From NCBI GenBank assembly GCA_047973235.1, contig JBKEBP010000029.1, forward strand, positions 13,289-77,288: a stretch of DNA of 64,000 nt, read 5' to 3'. This stretch comes from Aequitasia sp047973235 (lineage in GTDB: Bacteria; Bacillota; Clostridia; Lachnospirales; Lachnospiraceae). The position numbers and the translations under genes are program-made. Shown here piece by piece: positions 51,483 to 59,318 of the stretch; the first letter of the stretch is position 1; each line of letters starts with the position of its first letter. The notes under the pieces were generated by a model. It ran no database searches and was not told the origin of the DNA. It saw only the letters and a program-made list of their open reading frames with translations.

Positions 51483-52268
51483 CTACCAAGCTCCAACATA
51501 TTCTAAAGTTTTACTTGCATTAGTTGCTCCCATTTCCATACATTTTTTAATTTCTTTATTCTCTAAAATGCCTTTTAAGAATCCGGCTATATAACTATCT
51601 CCTGCGCCCATGCTATCAATAACATTGCACTTTATTATACCATACTTAATAAACTCTTTCCCATCAAATACCAAACTTCCCTCTTCGCCCATAGTAGCAA
51701 TGACAAGTTTAGGTCCTAATCCATGATATCTTTTCATTTGTTCTCTTAACACATCAGTATCTCCATCGTCTGTAGCAAAAAAGAAATAGTCCGTGTACCC
51801 TATTGCCACCTTAGGTGCAGGATCATCCGGGCGTGTAGCGGCATCAAAAGCAGTTAATGCTCCTCGTTCCTTAAATACCTTAAAACTATCATGTACATTT
51901 CCCCACAGTCCTGACACTACCATATCCTGGCTACATATAAAGTCTATATCTTCACTCGTTAAGCGAAAATCAGCCAACACTCCCTCGTCATAATCTCCAA
52001 AAACTCTATCTCCATTTATAAGTTCGACTTGTGTAACAGCTGTCTTACCTTCTATTTTACGAATGTGCGAAACATCTACACCCATTTTTCCTATAGCATT
52101 AACCATCAAATCACCGTATTGATCACTTCCAACAACACCGGTATATGATGACTCTCCACCAAGTCGTACAAAATAAACCGCTACATTAACCGGATTCCCT
52201 CCCGGATATGCTTCACCTTGTGCTTCGTATACATCCATGCAGTTATCTCCAACCGCTGCTAACTTCAT
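51483..52268 (-). CDS. frlD: Fructoselysine 6-kinase-like PfkB kinase, copy 1
   Basis: 261 residues from ATG 52268 behind GTGGAGG; E. coli FrlD is also 261. The match runs from the start (KLAAVGDNCMDVY against TLATIGDNCVDIY) through PGGNPVNVAVYFVRLG and GDRVFGDYDEGVLADF to the end ASKTLEYVGAW against AKTIQYHGAW. The catalytic motif is DSMGAGDSYIAGF. The enzyme phosphorylates fructoselysine at O-6 before deglycation. It sits between two regulator genes, 34 bp after the type B one. Confidence 0.9.
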   Translation of the reverse strand: MKLAAVGDNCMDVYEAQGEAYPGGNPVNVAVYFVRLGGESSYTGVVGSDQYGDLMVNAIGKMGVDVSHIRKIEGKTAVTQVELINGDRVFGDYDEGVLADFRLTSEDIDFICSQDMVVSGLWGNVHDSFKVFKERGALTAFDAATRPDDPAPKVAIGYTDYFFFATDDGDTDVLREQMKRYHGLGPKLVIATMGEEGSLVFDGKEFIKYGIIKCNVIDSMGAGDSYIAGFLKGILENKEIKKCMEMGATNASKTLEYVGAW

Positions 52269-52302
52269 AATACATCCTCCACGTATACAAGGCTTTCTAT
52301 CT

Positions 52303-53025
52303 CTATCTTCGTCGAAGTTCGCTGCCAAAGCTTACATACTCTGACAGCGTAATTGATTTAAAATATTCTATGGTCCGTTCATTTTCATCCATGGTTATTC
52401 CCGATTGACATATTGCAGGAGCTCCCACTTCTACTTGTAAATACTTTGCTTCTGTTTCATTACAAGCAGCTATACTAATCTTCTCTGACCCTTTATATGC
52501 TTCGACGTTATAATTATCTTTTATTACCTGATATAATGAAAGCCTTGAAAAATCAAAATTTTCTATACCCTTGAACCATACTGCATCAAGGAATACCGTT
52601 TCATACATTACAGGGATATCATCTAAATACCTTAGTCTTGTTAGCTTTATCAATTTATGTCCTAGCGGTAACTTCATCTTCTTTCCCAAGCGCTTAGAAG
52701 TTTCGCAAAGGCACATTTCCAACACCTCAGTTTCCACCTTCCTATTAGCCTTTTCAACAGTACTGTAAAATCCTTCTGAATCCTGCAAGTTCCTTACTAG
52801 ACGTTTTTTTGCAACGAAGGTGCCCGAACCCGTTTTACTATACAATTTTCCTTCTAATATAAGTTGCTTGATTGCGCTCCTTAATGTTGATCTATTCAAA
52901 TCCCACATATCGCACATCAAACGTTCTGATGGAAGCCTATCTCCCGGCTTTAGTGATTGTCCCAATATATAGTTTTCCAATGTTTCTATCGCCTCTTCAC
53001 GAGGACGTTGATTACTTTCACTCAT
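52303..53025 (-). CDS. GntR/HutC-family regulator with UTRA domain, type B copy 1
   Basis: 240 residues: winged helix with RLPSERLMCDMWDLNRSTLR and GSGTFVAKKRLVRNL, then a UTRA domain with AYKGSEKISIAACNETEAKYL. The same interrupted pattern (QEKISVTYVSEEEAKIL) is found in the copy at 48130-48855. It precedes frlD1 in the block and is followed upstream by the second frlA with 63 bp between. An AACA-TC-TGTT inverted repeat lies 37 bp ahead, possibly its own operator. The ribosome binding site is weak. Confidence 0.85.
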   Translation of the reverse strand: MSESNQRPREEAIETLENYILGQSLKPGDRLPSERLMCDMWDLNRSTLRSAIKQLILEGKLYSKTGSGTFVAKKRLVRNLQDSEGFYSTVEKANRKVETEVLEMCLCETSKRLGKKMKLPLGHKLIKLTRLRYLDDIPVMYETVFLDAVWFKGIENFDFSRLSLYQVIKDNYNVEAYKGSEKISIAACNETEAKYLQVEVGAPAICQSGITMDENERTIEYFKSITLSEYVSFGSELRRR

Positions 53026-53061
53026 AAACGATGCTCTTTTCTACGATTTTCTCCATATTAT

Positions 53062-53078
53062 AACATCTGTTTTAAAGT
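53062..53078. promoter_or_regulatory. Inverted repeat upstream of type B regulator copy 1
   Basis: AACATCTGTT followed by TTAAAGT; compare AAAACATGTTTT TAAAAT upstream of the paralogue at 48855. Candidate common operator of the type B regulators. Confidence 0.35.
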
Positions 53079-53088
53079 GTCAAATTCA

Positions 53089-54450
53089 TTATTTTGCTAC
53101 ATTTTTCTTATTTCTACTTTCCCAGAAATAATAAGCCGGTAATCCTGTTCCTACTGCTACTACCGCACAAACAAGCCCTGCAACCGGCGCCCAGAAGAAA
53201 GTAGACACAATAAGTGTTCCTGTCATAAACATTGCTACTAATACCATGAGAATTCTTGCCGGCATTTTATAAGTAGGTTTGTAATGATCTTTGTTTTTAA
53301 GTACAAGAACCGTTCCAAACGTTAGGAAGTTTTTAAGCAATGCTACGAGTGTAAAATAACCCAATAAGTCTGCCAATGATGTTGCAAATATAAGTATTAT
53401 AGCAACCGCACATTGTACTATGATAGAGAAATAAGGTGTCTCATATTTAGGATGTACTTTTGCAAATGACTTGAAGAATAATCCGTCTTTAGCCATTGCA
53501 TATTCAATTCTAGGTTGAAACATAATACAACTTGAAAGAGATCCAATAACAACTATTACTGCCATTACCGCAACAATAATACTTGCAGAGTTTCCGATTA
53601 CAGGAATCTTTGATGCCAGAAGTGCAATTGGTGCATCTGAACTAGCCAATTCGTCAATGTGTAATAACCCTGAAGCAACAACTGTTAATCCTACATATAC
53701 AGCAAGAACTATGACCGCTGTAAGTATAAGACCTTTTGGCATATTCTTTTCGGGTTTTTTGATTTCTCCCGACATATAACAAGGTGCTGCCATACCATCA
53801 AATGACCATGTTGTTGCTGATACACCGGCTAACAACGCACCAATACCTACTGCTCCGGCTCCAAGTAAAGGTTCAGTTGACATAAATAAATCACCTTTTA
53901 TAAAGAATATTCCAACACCAATAATTAAAACAAACGGTACAACCTTAAGTGCTGTAATAAATGTTTGGAATTTTCCACCACCTTCTACTGAACGAAGATG
54001 AACAAACATGAATATAAGAACAAAACCTACCGCTACAAACTTAAGAATCAGTCCATGCACCGGAATAAAGAAAGCTAAGTAATTTGCTATGGCAAGTGCC
54101 ATAATTGATATTGACGGTGGGTCTGTTGCCCAGAAACTGATCCATCCACAAAGGAATGCTAATGGACGAGAGCCAGCCTCTCTAAAATAAACATATTGAC
54201 CACCATTTTCAGGAAATGCACTTGCAAGCTCTGCATAACAGAAATTGGCCGGAATTTGAACCAAACCTCCTATTAAAAATGCTAAAACAAGAAATAAACT
54301 ACTTCCTGCTGCTCCGGCAACTTCACCTAATGATGAAAAAATACCGGACCCTATTGTTGTACCTACTCCTAGTGCAATAACCGCACCCAACCCAAGTTTA
54401 CGTTTTAGTTCTACTGTCTCTTGCTGTGGTGTCTTTTGAATTTCACTCAT
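53089..54450 (-). CDS. frlA: Fructoselysine/psicoselysine transporter-type APC permease, copy 2
   Basis: 453 residues from ATG 54450 (AGAGGAG ahead), APC superfamily with about twelve helices and the same FrlA-like signatures as the copy at 41089-42447. The first 230 residues are identical in the two copies; later changes are mostly conservative (for example GEIKKPEKN for GEIRKPEKN), and the C-termini differ (NKKNVAK against NKKIEG). It lies between YjbQ and the type B regulator, inside the block with frlB, frlC and both frlD genes. It should import fructoselysine or a similar Amadori compound by ion-coupled transport. Confidence 0.88.
   Translation of the reverse strand: MSEIQKTPQQETVELKRKLGLGAVIALGVGTTIGSGIFSSLGEVAGAAGSSLFLVLAFLIGGLVQIPANFCYAELASAFPENGGQYVYFREAGSRPLAFLCGWISFWATDPPSISIMALAIANYLAFFIPVHGLILKFVAVGFVLIFMFVHLRSVEGGGKFQTFITALKVVPFVLIIGVGIFFIKGDLFMSTEPLLGAGAVGIGALLAGVSATTWSFDGMAAPCYMSGEIKKPEKNMPKGLILTAVIVLAVYVGLTVVASGLLHIDELASSDAPIALLASKIPVIGNSASIIVAVMAVIVVIGSLSSCIMFQPRIEYAMAKDGLFFKSFAKVHPKYETPYFSIIVQCAVAIILIFATSLADLLGYFTLVALLKNFLTFGTVLVLKNKDHYKPTYKMPARILMVLVAMFMTGTLIVSTFFWAPVAGLVCAVVAVGTGLPAYYFWESRNKKNVAK
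53103..54450 (-). repeat. Direct repeat of the frlA coding region, copy 2
   Basis: Second copy of the repeat described at 41100-42447. The portion coding for the N-terminal half shows only scattered silent changes, while changes increase toward the 3' end, a pattern suggesting gene conversion in the first part. Confidence 0.85.
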
Positions 54451-54466
54451 GACTTTTCTCCTCTTC

Positions 54467-54895
54467 TCACTCTCCAACTACTTGAATCAATATTGTTCTT
54501 TTTGCCGGCCCATCAAATTCACAAAAGTAAACTTCCTGAGCCTCTCCTCTCAATATCTGCCCATCCTCTAAAATCAAATGGGCATGGTTCCCCGTCATCA
54601 GGGACTTTAAATGTCCCGTTGGATTTCCCGCTGTCGACCCATAATTCCTCAACATTCTTGCATGTGCATAAGGATGCTCTTCCGGAATCATACGCTTTAA
54701 AAACTCGTCAATGTCACTTTCCAGACACTCCAAAGCTTCATTAACCATAATTCCTGTGGTCGTGTGCTTGGAAACAATATTAATGATTCCATTTTTGATG
54801 CCACTTTTTTCTACGGCATTTTCTACAACTTCGGTAATCAAAACATATTTATTATAACTGTCTGTTAAAAATGTATAGGGAATTGTCTTAACCAT
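54467..54895 (-). CDS. yjbQ: YjbQ-family protein (secondary thiamine-phosphate synthase type)
   Basis: 142 residues, the usual family length. Hallmarks are VSKHTTTGIMVNE, the NYGSTAGNPTGHLKS segment and a C-terminal CEFDGPAKR. The usual GTWQ motif before it reads GEAQEV. E. coli YjbQ has weak thiamine-phosphate synthase activity, but its true role is uncertain. It lies in tight order between an amidohydrolase and frlA (15-16 bp gaps), so here it probably acts in the fructosamine pathway rather than in vitamin synthesis (inference). AGGAGG precedes the ATG. Confidence 0.88.
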   Translation of the reverse strand: MVKTIPYTFLTDSYNKYVLITEVVENAVEKSGIKNGIINIVSKHTTTGIMVNEALECLESDIDEFLKRMIPEEHPYAHARMLRNYGSTAGNPTGHLKSLMTGNHAHLILEDGQILRGEAQEVYFCEFDGPAKRTILIQVVGE

Positions 54896-54910
54896 AATTT
54901 ACAAATCCTC

Positions 54911-55732
54911 CTAACCTTCACCAAGAAATTCTATGGCATTTTTTCCTTTTATCAGTTCAACGGTTTCATTTCTAAACCCTATACACTCTATTGCCTTGGC
55001 CATCCTAATTTGCTCGAATCTCGGGTTGTTACTACCAAACATTACTTGATGTCTTAAACTTCTGTCTATCCAAGTCATCGGTATATCTTTAGTAAATACC
55101 TGTTCATAAAACTCTCTTGCGCTGTCAAAATATAAAAGCGCTGTGTCAGCATATACATTTTGAAACTTGAGCATCAGCATTGCTGTTTCCTGTATCCATG
55201 GCCATCCAAAATGTGCTAAGCAAATACGAAGTTTCGGTCTTTTCATCGCCAACTCTTCAAACTCTATCGGTCTGGCATATTTCGTAATGGTATTAGGTTC
55301 CCACGATAACCCACTGTGGAAAACTATCGGTTTATTATACTTCTCACAAACATCATAGATTTCATCCATTCTTTTATCTGCCGGATAAAACATCTGTCTG
55401 GATGGATGCAGCTTCAATCCCTTTAGTTTAAGTTGTGCAAATGCATATTCTAGCTTTACATTTGCGTCTTCATCAAATGGCTCCACTTGAGCAAACCCAA
55501 TAAATTTGTCAGGTGCCAACTTTACCAATTTATCCATCTTATCATTAGAAACAAATGCCGGTAATAAGCACAATTTGTCAAGGCCAGCACATTTCATTTG
55601 ATTAAAAATATGGTCTAATGATGCAGTTCCGTTTAAATGAATATCCATGGCTTCATGTCGCATTTTCTCCACTTTGACATCCGTATTAATGGACTCATAA
55701 AACGTGGAATGCACGTGCATATCAATAAACAT
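54911..55732 (-). CDS. Amidohydrolase (metal-dependent TIM-barrel hydrolase) in the frl operon
   Basis: 273 residues of the amidohydrolase 2 group. Metal ligands are His6 and His8 (DMHVHST), a histidine in IVFHSG and one in CLAHFGWPW. The final acidic ligand, usually aspartate in FGSD-x-P, reads FGSNNP here, which would alter or weaken the metal centre. Relatives include decarboxylases and lactone hydrolases. Placed between frlC and yjbQ, it may hydrolyse a side chain or a modified Amadori compound. GGGGGG precedes the ATG at 55732. Confidence 0.83.
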   Translation of the reverse strand: MFIDMHVHSTFYESINTDVKVEKMRHEAMDIHLNGTASLDHIFNQMKCAGLDKLCLLPAFVSNDKMDKLVKLAPDKFIGFAQVEPFDEDANVKLEYAFAQLKLKGLKLHPSRQMFYPADKRMDEIYDVCEKYNKPIVFHSGLSWEPNTITKYARPIEFEELAMKRPKLRICLAHFGWPWIQETAMLMLKFQNVYADTALLYFDSAREFYEQVFTKDIPMTWIDRSLRHQVMFGSNNPRFEQIRMAKAIECIGFRNETVELIKGKNAIEFLGEG

Positions 55733-55743
55733 CTTATTCCCCC

Positions 55744-56574
55744 CTAATAATTAGCTTCATTCATATATTCTCGAACACGGTCGATTGCCCTTCTTGCATA
55801 AAGCCTTGGCTCGTTAATATATCCGGTCACCAGCTCGAGTGTTGCTGTTCCCTTATAATCGATTGCCTTTAGCTCTTTTATAAGTTCGGGTATTGGTATC
55901 ACACCGTCTCCCGGAACAATATGCGAATCTGTACCTTGCTCTCCGTCAATAATGTGCATGTGATACATCTTTTCCCCAAGTAAGTCAAAATATGACATTA
56001 TACTTTCGTGTTGCACAAATGGTGGCACCACATCACACATCCCTACTACATATGGAGAATCAATTTCTTCAAATAACTGCACCAAATCTTTCGCACTTTT
56101 AAAAACATTGGTCTCATATGGTGTGAGTGGTTCAACAATCAACTTAACTTCCAATTCTTCAGCATAACTCCCAAGAATCCTTACTGTTTTATATAGTCTC
56201 TCCCAAATTTCTTTGTTGGTTGCATTGTATCCGGCATGAGCCGGTGATATAAGCATATAATCTGAATTCAATTCCTTTGCCATATCCAGACATAATTTTA
56301 AATAAGAAATCGCATCTTGCCATTGTCTCTCACTACCAATCATAAAGTTATAAGGGTAGGCATTGTGTTCCGGAGTAAATCCAAGTACAGGCATCTCATA
56401 CTTCTCTATAAGTGTTTTAACCTCCTTTATCCCTCCTTCTTTTAGGTCCGGCGCAAACGCATGAGGCCGACCACCCCACAATTCAATGAAATCATATCCA
56501 AATCTCTTAGCATCTTCAAAGCAGTGTTCCAGCGGATTCCTTTGATAACCCGATGTAAACATTCCTAATTTCAT
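55744..56574 (-). CDS. frlC: Fructoselysine 3-epimerase-like protein
   Basis: 276 residues, the same length as E. coli FrlC, with an unmistakable match: KLGMFTSGYQRNPLEHCFED, ELWGGRPHAFAPDLKEGGIK, PAHAGYN, EPLTPYETNV and NEPRLYARRAIDR. It is an AP-endonuclease-2-type TIM barrel that binds a divalent metal. FrlC interconverts fructoselysine and psicoselysine, so the cluster should handle C3-epimeric Amadori compounds. It is second in the operon, 20 bp after a kinase gene. GGGAG precedes the ATG. Confidence 0.92.
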   Translation of the reverse strand: MKLGMFTSGYQRNPLEHCFEDAKRFGYDFIELWGGRPHAFAPDLKEGGIKEVKTLIEKYEMPVLGFTPEHNAYPYNFMIGSERQWQDAISYLKLCLDMAKELNSDYMLISPAHAGYNATNKEIWERLYKTVRILGSYAEELEVKLIVEPLTPYETNVFKSAKDLVQLFEEIDSPYVVGMCDVVPPFVQHESIMSYFDLLGEKMYHMHIIDGEQGTDSHIVPGDGVIPIPELIKELKAIDYKGTATLELVTGYINEPRLYARRAIDRVREYMNEANY

Positions 56575-56594
56575 ATCTCCCTTCCTCCTTATAT

Positions 56595-57389
56595 TTAATT
56601 AACCCATGGCTCAAATACACTTACCACATCTGCTGCAAGCTTTGCTCCGAAATCCAAACACTTATGTATATCTGAACCTTTCAGCACTTCGTATAAAAAA
56701 CCTGCTATAAAACTATCTCCTGCACCTATTGTATTAACCACCGTAGCAGGATATGTCTTTCCAATGTAAAATTCTTTGCCATCATATGCTAAGCTTCCAC
56801 CTTCTCCAAACGTTGCTACTGCGACCTTCATCCCTCTGTTGACTTTGTCTCTTAAATAATTTTCTATCTTCTCATCCCTACCATCATGGTATGAGTAGAA
56901 TCCATAATCAACATATGGTAAGGTTTTTTCTACCAACTCATGATCCAATCTATCTGCATAATCAAAGCTTACAAGTGCATCAGATACATCTTTTATATAT
57001 GGTAATGTATCCTCTGCTTTTCCCCAGAGCGCCGTATGAACCAGATTATGCTTTGATGCAAATGCAATATCATCTGCATCAAAAACAATATCTTCTAAAA
57101 CCCCCTCAATATAATCCCCGTGTACTCGATCCAACCCATTCATATCCATGTATGTAATAGCCGTTTGACCATCACCTGTTTTGAAATGACTTAAATCAAC
57201 GCCTTCTTTTTCTAGCGTTTCCCTCATCCAGCTCCCATTGTCGTCTGAACCGGTTGTACTTATTATTGAAACTTCTGCCCCGAGCTTCTGCATATTTACA
57301 CCTGTATCCACAATATTTCCGGTGGGATATTGCTTTCCCAGTTTTAAATATATATCGATACAGTTGTCACCTATTGCCGCAACCTTCAT
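56595..57389 (-). CDS. frlD: Fructoselysine 6-kinase-like PfkB kinase, copy 2
   Basis: 264 residues. The start KVAAIGDNCIDIYLKLGKQY and the middle DRVHGDYIEGVLEDI match FrlD, and AGDSFIAGF is the catalytic end motif. The segment before it reads VNTIGAGD instead of D-T/S-x-GAGD, so the aspartate of that position is asparagine. The substrate pocket segment PTGNIVDTGVNM also differs from copy 1 (PGGNPVNVAVYF), suggesting another Amadori substrate. It is the first gene of the frl block, behind AAGGAGG at ATG 57389. Confidence 0.88.
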   Translation of the reverse strand: MKVAAIGDNCIDIYLKLGKQYPTGNIVDTGVNMQKLGAEVSIISTTGSDDNGSWMRETLEKEGVDLSHFKTGDGQTAITYMDMNGLDRVHGDYIEGVLEDIVFDADDIAFASKHNLVHTALWGKAEDTLPYIKDVSDALVSFDYADRLDHELVEKTLPYVDYGFYSYHDGRDEKIENYLRDKVNRGMKVAVATFGEGGSLAYDGKEFYIGKTYPATVVNTIGAGDSFIAGFLYEVLKGSDIHKCLDFGAKLAADVVSVFEPWVN

Positions 57390-57686
57390 TTCGCCTCCTT
57401 CGATACAAGTATTTATATTTTTTATACCAATATTAATATAACAAATAAATTATCTATAGTAAATAAACATATTATACATATTTTATTTGCTTTTTTTGTG
57501 AATTATGCTCGTTTTATCCAGTTTTTCATTACATATCTAGCATATAATCAACCTTTTACCTTTGTATTCATACCATTATAGTCATTTTAATAAAAAAATA
57601 TGGTTGATTTTGATTACTTCCTATGTTACCGTTGTTTTAATTGGTACGTATTTATCATGTACTTATATCAAACAAGGAGGAGACAA
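57390..57686. promoter_or_regulatory. Divergent promoter region between the frl block and the YtcJ-like gene
   Basis: A 297-bp AT-rich gap with no gene visible. It must hold the main frl promoter (minus) and the amidohydrolase promoter (plus), but I see only weak matches. TTGGTACGTATTTA at 57641-57654 resembles the TTGGTATGTTATT boxes near 39.3-39.5 kb. Confidence 0.35.
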
Positions 57687-59222
57687 ATGTTTGCAAATAC
57701 TATTTTTCATTCAACCAAGGTTATCAGCGGTGATAATTTCAAACCAATTTCCGGTTATGTTGCTTTAAACGGGGACAAAATCATAGGTATAGGTGTGGAT
57801 TCTTTTGAAAAGTACAAGGGACCGGACACCATTATTATTGATTTAGGAGATAAATTAATATGTCCCGGTTTTGTAGATACTCATTGTTTTTTTACAGGAT
57901 TCTTGCTCCAAAATTCAGGAAAAGATTTTTCAGAATTTCAAGCTATAAGCGACGTGCTATCTTATCTAAAAGACAATACGTCGAACCACACAAAACCCAC
58001 ATATTTTCTAGTAGGCAAAATAAGCAGAGTACTTCATATTGATAGAGATAAGCTTGATATAATATCAAGTGACGTCCCAATTATGATATTCGATGAGGAT
58101 TTCGAATACTGCTCTATGAACAATGTTGCTATATCCACATACGGCTTTACTCCAACCTCTTGCGGATCTGAAGACTGCAATAAATTATTAAGAGTTCTAT
58201 TAGAAGATACGCAAATAGCTCAAAAGTTCTTCCTAGAATATGTAAAAATGATGAATTCATTCGGTATTACTGCTATAAAAGAAATGGGATTTGATGACTT
58301 CTCCGGTTTTACAGATACTCTTGAGTCCCTCGAAAGCAGCAATTCCTTAAATATAAGAGTTCATTTCATGAGTCAACCCGTTGGAGCTCCTATGAATTTA
58401 GATTATGCAAAGACAATGCGTGAAAAGTTTAAAAGTGATTTCCTTCGGTTCTCAGGATTTAACCAAATGACCGACGGCTCTATAAGTCAATTTGAAGGCG
58501 AAATGAAATCGCCTTACGAAAACAGGGATATCACCTGCGCACTTAATATAGACTGGGACAAACTCGAGAGTGATACTCTGTCTGCAGATGCTAACGACTT
58601 TCGATTCTCACTACATGCCCAAGGCGATGGTGCTATTCATAAATCGCTAAAGATATTTGAAAAGTGTAAAAAAGACGATTTTGGTAAACTTATTAATAGA
58701 CATGTGATGACCGACCTCGAATGCTCTGATAGCGTAGATCTTGACGAAATGGGCAAGCTTGGAGTAGGTGCCGAAATATATCCACAGATAATGTCATTTG
58801 CAAGTAGAAATGAAAAAGTTTCTATGATTAATGAGAAAATCGGCGAAGTTAGAGGTAAGCAATACTGGAATAGAAGAAAAATGCAAGATAGCGGAATTAA
58901 CATTTCATGCGCTACTGACCTACCACTATTATATGATGATATTGGCGAGTCCATATATCATAGTGTTGGTGCATTATTCCCGGAAGGTGGCATTCCCTTC
59001 AACCCTGAAAATGCATTAACTACCTCAGAATTAATAAGAGCCTGGTCACTTGGAGGACAATATAATCTGGGAATGGAAGAAAAGCTTGGAACTTTGGAAG
59101 AAGGGAAGCTTGCTGATATAACCGTCCTGGATAGGGATGTATTTGAAGTTCCGATGAGTGAAATCCGAGATGTTAAGGTATATATGACAATAGTAAATGG
59201 AAAAATCGTATACCAAGCCTAA
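57687..59222 (+). CDS. YtcJ-like amidohydrolase with altered metal motif
   Basis: 511 residues from ATG 57687, seven bases after AAGGAGG; the in-frame sequence before it has no such site. The organisation is that of amidohydrolase 3 (YtcJ) proteins: beta-sandwich residues at both ends (GYVALNGDKIIGIG at the start, LEEGKLADITVLDRDV at the end) and a barrel with MTDGSISQF and HAQGDGAIHKSLKIF. The first metal motif reads PGFVDTHCFFTG, with Phe68 in place of the second histidine of H-x-H, and the C-terminal aspartate motif is CATDLPL. Activity is thus uncertain. It is divergent from the frl block, and a terminator follows. Confidence 0.82.
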   Translation: MFANTIFHSTKVISGDNFKPISGYVALNGDKIIGIGVDSFEKYKGPDTIIIDLGDKLICPGFVDTHCFFTGFLLQNSGKDFSEFQAISDVLSYLKDNTSNHTKPTYFLVGKISRVLHIDRDKLDIISSDVPIMIFDEDFEYCSMNNVAISTYGFTPTSCGSEDCNKLLRVLLEDTQIAQKFFLEYVKMMNSFGITAIKEMGFDDFSGFTDTLESLESSNSLNIRVHFMSQPVGAPMNLDYAKTMREKFKSDFLRFSGFNQMTDGSISQFEGEMKSPYENRDITCALNIDWDKLESDTLSADANDFRFSLHAQGDGAIHKSLKIFEKCKKDDFGKLINRHVMTDLECSDSVDLDEMGKLGVGAEIYPQIMSFASRNEKVSMINEKIGEVRGKQYWNRRKMQDSGINISCATDLPLLYDDIGESIYHSVGALFPEGGIPFNPENALTTSELIRAWSLGGQYNLGMEEKLGTLEEGKLADITVLDRDVFEVPMSEIRDVKVYMTIVNGKIVYQA

Positions 59223-59252
59223 TACCAATCCTTCTTACTACACCATAAATTT

Positions 59253-59278
59253 ATCCCCCACCTGTAAAGATGGGGGAT
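59253..59278 (+). terminator. Terminator of the YtcJ-like gene
   Basis: ATCCCCCA (59253-59260) pairs with TGGGGGAT (59271-59278) around a 10-base loop, followed by TTG. It lies 30 bp past the stop codon. Confidence 0.7.
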
Positions 59279-59318
59279 TTGTGTTATACTACTATCATCA
59301 CTTCTGGAGGTAACCATT

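Noticed and set aside
41089..54450. Composite transposon with the frlA repeats as ends
   Set aside because: The repeats are permease coding sequence only; no transposase, inverted ends or target duplications are visible.
54467..54895. Thiamine operon membership of YjbQ because of the TPP riboswitch nearby
   Set aside because: The riboswitch is 8 kb away on the other strand and YjbQ is embedded in the frl run of genes.
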